Origin: Centroberyx gerrardi
Lineage: Eukaryota > Chordata > Actinopteri > Beryciformes > Berycidae
Assembly (NCBI RefSeq): GCF_048128805.1
Contig: NC_136008.1
Location: forward strand, 13,062,572-13,126,571
Length of the DNA: 64,000 nt
Direction: 5' to 3'
In this document: piece by piece, positions 1 through 9,900 of the stretch
Layout of the letters: the number at the start of each line of letters is the position of its first letter
Position numbering within the stretch: the stretch's first letter is position 1
Notes under the pieces: generated by a model
The model's database searches: none
What the model saw: the letters and a program-made list of their open reading frames with translations, nothing else
What the model was told of the DNA's origin: nothing
Program-made: the position numbers and the translations under genes

Positions 1-304
1 AATTTAACTGATAAATTCGGCTACTTCCATCTGTTTTACTGTTTGTCTTTGCTCTTTTCACTGTGTTGCACTGTACAGCACTTTATAACCTTTCTTACAA
101 AGATTATTCACATTTAGCAACTCATTAAGTTGTACAGTAAGATGACTAGGTAGCCTCACCTAGGGAGGGTGCTGGGACTGGAAGCAAGAGACTGCATGAC
201 TTTAGAGGCGTGAGTCCCTCCTACCCCAGGGACAAATGGAGAAGTACTCTTCTTCGCCATCTGATGTTTATTACTAGAAGACAGAAAGGAGAGAGAAAGA
301 CATA

Positions 305-440
305 CAGTGGATATAAAAAGTGTCTACACATCCTTTTAAATCTTCTAGTTTTTTTATTGCCTCAAGGCCTGAAATGAAAACCCCAAGACTATTTTTCACT
401 TTCAATTGGATATAGTAACCAGCAAAATCAGTGTAGAAAC
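305..440. repeat. possible dispersed repeat arm left of the hAT
   Basis: This stretch opens with CAGTGGATATAAAAAGTGTC, which resembles the start of a repeat I have seen scattered in fish genomes. It is AT-rich and has no ORF. It runs up to the target duplication of the hAT element at 441. No matching second end was found on the other side, so this is a weak call from memory of the motif. Confidence 0.25.
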
Positions 441-1518
441 CAGAGTTTCCGTTATCCGGTAATTACCGGTTTTTTAATCTGTTGAAGTCCGACATATTTA
501 AATCTCTCCGGTCATAATGTCCGGTGAAAATAATTCCCTCTAAGCACAATTTGAATTGTATTAAAATAGGCTAAAATTAAATTTCCACATATCCTTCTAT
601 TAAAAAAATGACGGGGATCTCTCTCTCTCTTACAGTGGCACCAATTGAAAGTATTCGATTAGCGTCATCACGGTCGCCGCGGCCATATTGTTGACATAGC
701 TCTGCAGTTAGCGTTATCTCTATTGTTTATTACCGTTTCTGTTGCGTTAGGATCTATTACAAAATGGCGATGGTGTCCTACGTTATACACAGCTGTAGTA
801 ATAACAACAAAACCCTCAGGGTTAGTTTGTATGCCTCCCTGCTGTCCGCAGACGTGCAGGGAGGCACGTCTGCCACACATCTCTCCTGCGATCCAGCTCC
901 TCACAGCTAAGTCTCTTCACCTCATTTTACCACAGGTAGACATTAACGTTAGCTAAGTGAAGAAGAGTTTGTAAATTGATTGGTCATGATTGATCCAACG
1001 CCGCTTTGCTGTGCTCCACTGTTTTGATTCTCAATACGAGCATCTCATTTCTACGTTTTAGTTGGTTTTAGTGGTTTTATTCTCTTAAACCTGAGTTTTT
1101 ATTTTTGTTTTTGATCGTTTTAGTAGTCTCGGTAGCGAGTTTTAAAGTCGAGATGAAATGAAAAATGCCTTTTTAACCCTTTTAGATCACATCCCCGGTC
1201 ATATTGTGCACCTATTTAACAATATAGAAAAAATCTTCTTCTATTCTTATATCAAAATTCAATCATGTTTTCTTCCTGTAAAACAAAATATGCCGTGTGC
1301 TTAGTAAGCAGGACTCAACCAATTTCAACCAATAATATCATGACATCCACCCATCAATCAATCTTCAACTTTTAGCGCACAGAGCTAAGATTCATTAGTT
1401 AGCTAGCTAGCAACAGCATGGTACTTCGGTGTGTCTTCGGGTGTCACTGTTGGCCAGTTTGGGCTGCTAGCCTGTCATTATTGCCGTTTGCCATACATGC
1501 CGATTTGGATTTTAAAAG

Positions 1519-2645
1519 ATGAACTCTACCGCCCCGCTTACCAACTCGGAGTCGGTTCGCTGCTCGGGATGCAAATACCTGGCCGGGAGGGTCTCCGCAC
1601 TTCACCTGGAGCTGCTTGCCCTGAAGAGGCAAATGGCCAAGGAGGATAAGTGGACGGGGAACGAAACTGATACTACCATCCCTTGGTCTGGTGCTCCCCC
1701 TGCCAACTGTTCCACCCCTCGTCCATGCGTCTCATGGGCCAAAGTAGTGGTCAGGGGCAAGTCAAGGGGAGCTAGCCGCCAACCTGCCGTCCCCGTGGTC
1801 CCCCCGCTCTCCACCACCAACCGCTTTCTGGCCCTCGACTGCGAGGACGGGGACCTGACAGTGTCGGTTGCCCACATTCCCCAGCCACAACCTGAGGAAA
1901 AGGGCCAGATTAGCCGCGGGGGGAACCTCTCCAGCTCATCTTTGCACCGCCGCCTCCAACAAGCTCCTCCAGAGAAATGGACCATCCCAGACCCTCCTCT
2001 CCGAGCCTCACCGGTTCAAACAGCTCCTCCGGAGAAGTGGACCCTCCGGGACCTTCCTCTCCGAGCTTCGCCGGTTCCTGTCACTCCTGCTGCTGTCACC
2101 GCTGCCCCTGCCCCCATCATTACCCTCATCATCCCTCCGCCTACAGACTCCACTACCTCTACTCTGATCATTGGCAGCTCGATGGTGAGGGACATCTCCC
2201 TCCCCCGGTCTGCTGGTTCATCAAAAACTCTCTGTTTCCCGGGTGCTCGGGTCTCGGATCTACAACGGAGACTCCCTACCATCCTGGCAAAACACCCCAA
2301 CCTTCACACCATCATCTTCCACATCGGCACAAATGACAGGTATCATCAGTCCGAGGTTTTAAAAACTGACTTGCTTAATCTGATTTCACTTCTTCTGGAC
2401 TCGGGTCTCAGGATCATTGTCTCCGGCTCCCTCCCCACGGCATGGAGAGGTGGTCCAGACTTCTCTCCCTCCACTCCTGGCTCCAAAATTATTGCACAGC
2501 CACAGGTTTAGATTAAGCAAACAATTTTGACCTGTTCTGGGCGAGACCTTCCCTACTTAAACGAGATGGCCTCCACCCCAACAGAACGGGTGCTCGGATA
2601 CTGTCATCAGTGACTGCCTTGGTGCATGACAGCCTAGAAAGGTAG
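1519..2645 (+). pseudogene. L2 LINE ORF1 with SGNH-hydrolase/esterase domain, broken
   Basis: The start ATG is at 1519 and the intact frame runs to TAG at 2509-2511 (330 codons). An early C-x2-C pair (CSGCKYL) opens the protein, and the middle is Pro/Ser/Ala-rich. The C-terminal part carries GSSMVRD (nucleophile-Ser block) and HIGTND (SGNH block 3), as in CR1/L2 ORF1 esterase domains. The last block, DGLHPN, is found in another frame at 2565-2582. The real reading frame therefore shifts between about 2420 and 2460 and also meets a TAA at 2514-2516. The true ORF1 end is TAG at 2643-2645, just before ORF2. The esterase is thought to help bind membranes or nucleic acid in the LINE particle; its role is not settled. 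Confidence 0.75.
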
Positions 2646-2648
2646 GAA

Positions 2649-5625
2649 ATGGTTTCCATTGTTTACCTCCCCCGCCGCCCCCATTTTCTTGCTGACTACT
2701 CAATTTCCTACCATATCCCAGTACGTATCACTGCTAGACCTTTTATTCCACCTGTGCCTCTCTCCACTGCCTTTCGCAATAATCTGATCAATATCCAGCC
2801 TCTGACCTCTTTACAAACTGTCTCTGTAGACATATCTATAAAGTTTGGTTTGCTGAATGTCAGATCTTTAACCAACAAATCCTTTATCTGTCAGAATATT
2901 ATAATGTCACATGACCTAGAATTTTTTATGCTGACAGAATCTTGGCTGAGTCAGGGTGATGCTGTGCCATTGATTGAAGCCACTCCCCCTGGTTATTCTA
3001 ATTTCCATCTGCCTAGACCTTCTGGGCGAGGAGGTGGTTTAGCGGTCATTCATAAAAATAATTTTAAATGTTCCCCAGTTTCTTTTAGTAATTTTAACTC
3101 CTTTGAACATCTCAGCTTCCTGGTTGCCGGAAAAGCCCAGTCTATTTTATGTATTTTACTGTATAGACCACCTAAACCTAACAGCACATTTATTGAAGAA
3201 TTTTCTGAGCTCCTCTCAATTATTATGCCCGTCTATGACAGAGTTCTCATTCTTGGTGATTTTAATATCCATGTGTGCTGTCCTACCCTCACTCTCTCTC
3301 ATGATTTTGTCAATCTTATTGAGTCTTTTAATCTTGTTCAGTCAGTTACAGGTGCTACCCATTCCAAAGGCCATACACTTGATTTAGTGCTGTCTGCTGG
3401 TCTTACCCCAAATAATTTGGTTCTTGATGATGTCCCTGTATCTGATCACAAATGCATTCTTTTTAATGTTTTATTCTCTGCCCCCATTTCTACTCCATGT
3501 ACAACTGTCCACTCTCGCATCCTCAATGCTTCCTCTGTCTCCAAATTCTGTGAGGCTTTCTCTACTGCCACTTACAATAGCCCGCCCCAGCTTCCTCACT
3601 CTTCCGTTGAGGAACTTGTTGTTTTTAATGATACCTGTCTCACCATTCTAAACTCTATAGCTCCCCTCAAAGCTAGACCAATAAAACCGAAAGCTCTGCC
3701 CTGGCTAAATGAGCATACTCGGTCTCTAAAAAGAGACTGCAGAAACGCTGAACGCATTTGGAAAAAAGAAAAAATAGAAATTAAATTGGACATTTTAAAA
3801 GATCTCATGTCAAACTATCAAAAAGCAGTTAAGGATGCAAGGGCAGCATATTTCTCTGAGTTGATATCCAACAATCGTCACAATGCTAAAATCCTTTTTT
3901 CTGTATTAGACTCTGTTCTGACTCCACCTAAAAGTCAAACTGCTATGGAGGCTTCCCCAGAAAGATGTGAGGACTTTCTCAGATATTTTACTGAGAAGGT
4001 GGATCTTATTCGTGGACAGATCCCGCCCCCTGGGCAAGATCTGTCCACCCCACCTAGTTGTCCTACCTTTTTTAGCCGTTTTGAGTCCATTTCCCTTGAG
4101 ACCCTAGTTGTCACTATCTCCCACATGAAATCCTCATCCTGCACCTTAGATATAATCCCAACAAAACTGTTAAAAGACATTCTTGGTACTGTTGCCCCAT
4201 ACATCCTTTCAATCATAAACATCTCACTGTCTTCTGGTCTGGTCCCCTCTTACTTTAAACATTGTTCAACCTCTCTTGAAAAAACCTAACCTGGATCCTC
4301 ATGCCCTCTGCAATTATAGGCCTATTTCTAAATTACCGTTTTTAGCCAAAGTCCTTGAGAAAGTTGTATCCGTGCAGTTGATTTCTTTCATGAATAGCAA
4401 CAACATTTTTGAGAAATTTCAGTCGGGCTTTAGAACCCACCACAGCACAGAGACAGCCCTCCTAAGGATGACTAATGATCTTTTGCTTGCTGCAGATAAA
4501 GGTCTCTGCTCAATCCTAATACTCCTCGATCTTAGCACAGCTTTTGATACGGTTGATCATGCAATACTACTCAATCGTCTGGAAAACTGGGTGGGGCTTA
4601 CTGACTCAGCCCTCAGTTTTTTCAGTTCTTATCTCGCTGATAGAACTTTCTCTGTTGAGATAGGAAATAGCGTTTCTTCTTCTGTTCCTCTTAAGTATGG
4701 TGTCCCTGAAGGATCAATTCTGGGCCCCTTACTTTTCTCCATCTATATGCTTCCTCTCGGCGATATCATCCGCAAATATAATATACATTTTCACTGTTAT
4801 GCAGATGATACGCAGTTATATATTCCCCTAAATCCTAGTGATTCGACCAGCATCAATATCCTTAATAATTGCCTTTCCGATATTAAGTGCTGGATGTCTC
4901 AAAATTTCCTCCAGCTCAATGATAGCAAATCAGAAATCTTGGTATTTGGGCCTCAAAACTCAATCAACCTAATTCAATGTAAACTTAGTAGCTGGTCAGC
5001 CAATATTAAACCTTTCGCTAGGAACCTGGGTGTAATTTTTGGTTCTGACCTCTGTTTCGAGGAACAAGTCAAAAGTGTGGTACGGTCCTGTTTCTTTCAG
5101 TTGAGGAACATATCAAAGATAAGGTCCTTTTTGTCCTTTGCCGACCTTGAGAAGGTTATCCATGCCTTCATTACATCTCGCTTAGACTACTGTAACTCTC
5201 TCTATTCCTCTCTAAGCCAAAAGTCCCTCTCTCGCCTGCAATTAGTGCAAAATGCAGCTGCAAGGCTTTTAACTAAGAGTAAAAGGCAGGACCATGTAAC
5301 CCCCATTTTAGCTTCTCTTCACTGGCTTCCTATTAGTTTTAGAATTGATTTTAAGATTTTGCTTTTAACTTTCAAGGCGCTACATGGTCAGGCTCCTACT
5401 TATATCTCTGACCTTTTAATCCCCTATGAGCCGAAGCGCAGCCTGAGATCCTCAGGCCGGGCCCTTCTGACCGTTCCCACTTCCCGGCTTGCATCTAAAG
5501 GTGACCGGGCATTTGCCGTCAGGGCTCCTAAACTTTGGAATGCCCTGCCTGAGAATCTCAGGCTAGCAAACTCTGTGTTTTCTTCTCTCAAAACACATTT
5601 TTATGTAAAGGCTTTTTTACTATGA
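2649..5625 (+). pseudogene. L2 LINE ORF2: endonuclease plus reverse transcriptase, frameshifted
   Basis: The first segment (2649-4289, 546 aa) has an apurinic-type endonuclease domain: LNVRSL, TESWL, GDFNIH and SDHK motifs. The second segment (4276-5625) holds the reverse transcriptase: YRPIS, QSGFR, LLDLSTAFDTVDH, the catalytic YADD at 4798-4809, and a C-terminal segment with LDYCN and SLHWLPI typical of the L2/CR1 clade. A one-base frameshift at about 4260-4275 joins the two segments. In the RT motif usually read GVPQGS the copy has Glu (GAA at 4708-4710), which should impair nucleotide binding. ORF2 begins one codon after the ORF1 stop and in the same phase. Confidence 0.85.
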
Positions 5626-5900
5626 TTTTTATTTCTTAGTTGTGTTTTACTTTTATTCCTTGTTTCTTAGCTCTATTTTTACTCCATTGATCTTGTTGCT
5701 GTAGCCATTTTTTATAATGATTTTCATTTCATTTTATTTATTTGTGCTTACTTTCTATTCTTTTTTTTTTCTCTCTCTTTTGTAGTGTTTTTATTCATGC
5801 TTCTATTTATTTATTGTAAAGCACTTTGTAACAATTGTTTTGAGCAGCAAGAGTCGTGACTTGTGATCAGGCAATAATTAGGAACGCCTAGGGGACCTAG

Positions 5901-5928
5901 ATCTCTCTCTCTCTCTCTCTCTCTCTCT
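5901..5928. repeat. (CT)n microsatellite after the L2 3' end
   Basis: A perfect run of about 14 CT units starts 50-60 bp past the L2 3' tail signature. L2-group elements often sit next to simple repeats, so this may be part of the target or the tail. Confidence 0.8.
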
Positions 5929-6964
5929 AAATAATGACATAGGCCTAAATAAATTAAATAAACAAACCTAAACATGTATCCTTGTTTACTTTTGTGGTAA
6001 TTCAATAACAGACGCAATTTTAAAAAGGCAAGTGATAATTCAAAACCAGAGAGACCATCATCCTACAATGTGTTGCATTTAAAACCTTCTATGGTGTTTT
6101 CCTGTGAAATGCGCGCCGCGGCACGCGGAGAAAATAGACCAGACGCCGAAACTGGCGCAGCCGGTCTGAGCGGTCAAATCGGTTAACATGGGCGCCAAAA
6201 GGAAACTGGCTGCGCTTCCCGGCGCTTCCACATGCGGTCTGAACCTGGCGTTTAGGACACGGTGTGATAGCAGTAGCACTCGCATCGCGTCAAGAGTTTC
6301 CCAGGCAACGACACAGAGGTTGACTTACGTTTCGGAACAGCGCCGCACAGAGGCTCCCAAATGCAAATGACTATTGATTTACGAATGAATGGTTATTTGC
6401 CGTTATTTTTGGCATTAAAAAAAAAGGTTTTTTTTGGTCTGTACAATTATAGGGGAAACACTGCCAATAATCTTTACACAGAATGAAAGCCAAGGCTTTA
6501 TTTTATTAAAATCTGATGAAACCCCAAAACAGCCAAAAATCGATCTTTTCTCATAAAATCACGTTTTATCCACAAATGCGCCGTTGCAACTTCCGACTGA
6601 AAATGATAGAACGCTTCACATATTTGACCGGAATTTCTCCCATTTCTCCGGGACATTGAAATCTTCCAAGACACGTGGACCGGCACCAATTTTTTCTAAC
6701 GGAAACTCTGGTAGAAACAAAAGGCTACTCGTTTAATTTCCAAATCTCTAACACTAGAAAAGACAAGGAGTACCTCTTGATCTCTCATCTAAGTAATGTC
6801 ACACAGGACATATGATTAATATGTCTAGGTTACATGTGAACCTACGAATATGTGTTTACATAACAACATTCTAAGTTCCAGTTTTATGTCATCAGTAAAC
6901 ACCTTACAACCAAGTGCCTTTAATAGTATAGTAATAGATAGATGGCTCAGCAGGCATTACTCAC

Positions 6965-9900
6965 TCGACACGTGGAGGCTGTGGAAGTTGTGGAAGTTGT
7001 GGTGCCTGTGGAGGCTGCGTAGGTGAAGTCTGAGGTGCTTTGGTGGGAGAGGCTCCTACATGCCCCTCACTGGTGTACTGAACTACCGGGCCTTTACTCC
7101 TCAGCGCTCCTGGGGATTGAAGTGGAGTGAGAAATTAGATGTGAACAACAAGTACAGACTGAAAATAATGTGTGAATAATACAGGAAAGCAACACACTTT
7201 ACAGACAAGGTGTGGAACATTTTGAAAGATTGAGACATAAAACTTGGTATTAATATGTACTAGTCCATACCCGGGGATGCGCGCGCAACAACTCTGCGCA
7301 GACTTTCGGGGATGCGCGTGTCACAACTCCACGCAGAGTTGCCAAAAATGCTAATAAACAGCTTAAATTTGGGAAAATGTAAAAATCTGCTTTGTCAGTC
7401 ACTGCCTAAGCATAATGGGTTAAAACCTTGCAAATGTTTTATATACGTATAACGTTATCAAACATTGTTTTGTTCTGTCTGCTACACAAGAAATGCATAT
7501 AGCCTACCTGTCAATTTTGTGTGGTGTCCTTTCAGTATGAAGCAATATTATCATTAAATGTATTTCTGATTATGTAGGCTACTGAATAACTTTGACAGCT
7601 TAAAAATGTAATATAGTATTTCTGTATCGGTTGTAGGCTACCTGGGTAACTTCAAAACCCACTTCAGTACATATCATTTAATTGGATGAATGAACTAATT
7701 AATATATTATTTGTTATCAGAATGGCTGTTTGGTTATATGATGTAAAAAGCAATATTCCGCAAATTATTATTTTTTTGTTTTTATATATGGTTTTCTCAA
7801 AAGCGTACATATTCTGTTCTACTGTTATACCGTTATTCTCCCGTGGATGAGATTGGTTGGCCAACCAATTGAGGAGATAAATGAATGCGGACAGATAGAC
7901 AGATCTTTCCTCATTTTATAGTAGGATTATTCCTTACAGAATCAAATACAGTTTATGGGGAAACAATGACTATTAATAAGGTATTCTAAAGAGAAACGTA
8001 TATACAGTTTGTTGAAGACAGATGCGTGGTTCGGCTTATTCATAGTGGCCATCAAGCATGTGGATTACGCATGTGTTAACACTTCTCTGTAGACGACATT
8101 GTTCATGTCGGTGCGTTTGCTTTTGTCCTCCTCATTGACTGCCAAGATTCTGAGCTGCAGGGGGTTGCCAACTCTGCTTGCTGCCACATAGAACTGGCCA
8201 TGTGAAAAGAAGTCTTTCACAGAGTAGACACCCACTTGTGACAGTGACTGACCATGCGACTTGTTGACAGTCATCGCGAAGCAAGGTCGTACAGGAAACT
8301 GCCTGCGCACCAGAGTGAAGGGGAAAATCTTCTCTGAGGGTGAGATATTAATCCTGGGGATGAGCAGCTGGGTGCCAGCGTGAACACCAGACACCAACTC
8401 CGCTACCAGAAGATGAGGTAGGACTTGCTTCAGGATGTACCGTGAGCCATTACAGTGGCCATTCACTTGATCGAAGTTGCGCAGTAGCATTATGATCATG
8501 CCAACCTTCAGTGAGAGGTGATGTGGCGGCATGCCTGATGGGCATAGCGTGTTGAGGAATTCCACTGGGTAGATGTGGCTGTCATCTGGCCCCACGGTAT
8601 CCACACTGTGGAGAATGTGCTCCTCACCTGGAAATTTCTGGGCGATGTATTGATTGACTGAGTCCACCTCAGCTTTAGTGGGGCACAGGATTGCCCTCTC
8701 AAACAGCCACTGAGGGTCATAAAGATTGTGCTGCAGGTTCTCAAATACCCAGTTTACCAGGTCCTGCAGAGCTGTTCCTGGGATGAGAAAGCGCTCCATT
8801 ATCGCGACAGCAAACTCTCCCTTCTCCTGAATTGTAGGGATCTTCCCCTCTCCCAGATCGAGGAGAAACTGGGCGAACAAAGCCTCATCTTCCATGCCTG
8901 CTGCTGCACGTGCGATCCGCATTTTGATCATGAGTTGCATGATTTCCACATGCTTCCAGAGATGGGAGCTCTTCAGGCATCTCGAAATGATCTGAGGCTG
9001 TGTGCCATGGCGGACGACTGGTAGGATCTGCCGCCAGTCTCCACTGAAGACGGTGGTAATACCTGAGGGTGAAGTAAAATACATGGTAGATTATTGATAT
9101 CGCAGTTATTATGAATCAGATCCTCCAAATGGTGAATCACATCGCCACTGGAATGTGCGGTCTGCAGCTTCCACAGCTCGCCAATCTATCATTGAGACCT
9201 CATCAATTACCAACAGGGAGCACATACGAATCAGCTGTGCTGTACTGTCATTTTCGCTGATAGCACAGGTTGACTCCTCTGTGAGTAGAATGGGGCACTT
9301 GGTGCGGCTGTGAAAGGTGGTTCCTTTTGGAAGTAATGTTGCTGCAATGCTGCTTGAGGCCGTTGCAAGGCCTACTTTGCCATCAGCACGCACAGACGCA
9401 AGGATGAAGGTAAGTGTGAAGGTCTTGCCAGTACCACCACTTGCATCAAGCCCGATAAGCCAGCCGAGGTCAAGTCTCACACTCTCCAGGACACGGTCCG
9501 CTACTGCTCTCTGTTCCTCATTCAGAAGGTGCTCTGTGTTCTGAATATATCTCTGCAGCTCAGGAACATTGTGTTGTGTCTCGTGTCTGATGGCCTGAGG
9601 GATCCATGGTTGAATGAGAGCAGGATTTGGCAGAGGGAGGCTGAAGTTCACAGTTAGGTGATATCCATGTCGCTCAACATGATCCTGAAGCTCCAACAGA
9701 ACCTGGTTGATAACGTTCTCATCTGGCTCTGTTAGTTCAGCAGCATGTGTGAGGTCCTCTGAAATGGTGAGCTTGTGTCGTTCCCAGAACTGGATGTAGT
9801 CCTTCAAGACAAACATGCATGTTTGCAAATACCTCGCACAGCTGAGCGCCAAAAGTAACAGATGCCGCTTCCTCCATAACCATGTCCACTTCACGCTCAT

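Larger units (their letters stand above)
1400..5850 (+). mobile_element. L2/CR1-group LINE retrotransposon, decayed
   Basis: The element holds an ORF1 with an SGNH-esterase-like domain and an ORF2 with endonuclease and reverse transcriptase, in the usual LINE order. The 3' end near 5810-5845 (tattgtaaagcactttgtaac) matches the tail style of fish L2 elements. There is no poly(A) tail. The left boundary is not visible and is set loosely before ORF1. A (CT)n tract follows the 3' end at 5901-5928, and a shorter one sits at 617-631. If these are the target, the 5'UTR would begin near 636. The copy is inactive because both ORFs are broken. Confidence 0.8.
441..6710. mobile_element. hAT-type DNA transposon, non-autonomous, with a nested L2 LINE
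   Basis: The ends are inverted repeats: CAGAGTTTCCGTTA at 441-454 and its complement TAACGGAAACTCTG at 6697-6710. They are flanked by a perfect 8-bp direct repeat, GTAGAAAC, at 433-440 and 6711-6718. An 8-bp duplication with a CAG-type end is the hallmark of the hAT superfamily. CCGG-containing subterminal motifs recur near both ends (for example about 455-470, 510-525 and 6630-6685), as transposase-binding repeats do. No transposase ORF was found in the parts outside the L2 (441-1400 and 5850-6710), so it looks like an internally deleted copy of about 1.8 kb that later received an L2. It lies in the SETDB1 intron downstream of the exon at 6965-7109. Confidence 0.85.

Noticed and set aside
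1602..2336. Overlapping frames within L2 ORF1 on both strands
   Set aside because: They are shadows of the GC-rich Pro/Ser-rich ORF1; only the frame from 1519 carries the SGNH motifs.
441..6710. Autonomous hAT transposase gene
   Set aside because: Frames at 668-956 and 6079-6370 are short and lack hAT motifs, so the element is called non-autonomous.
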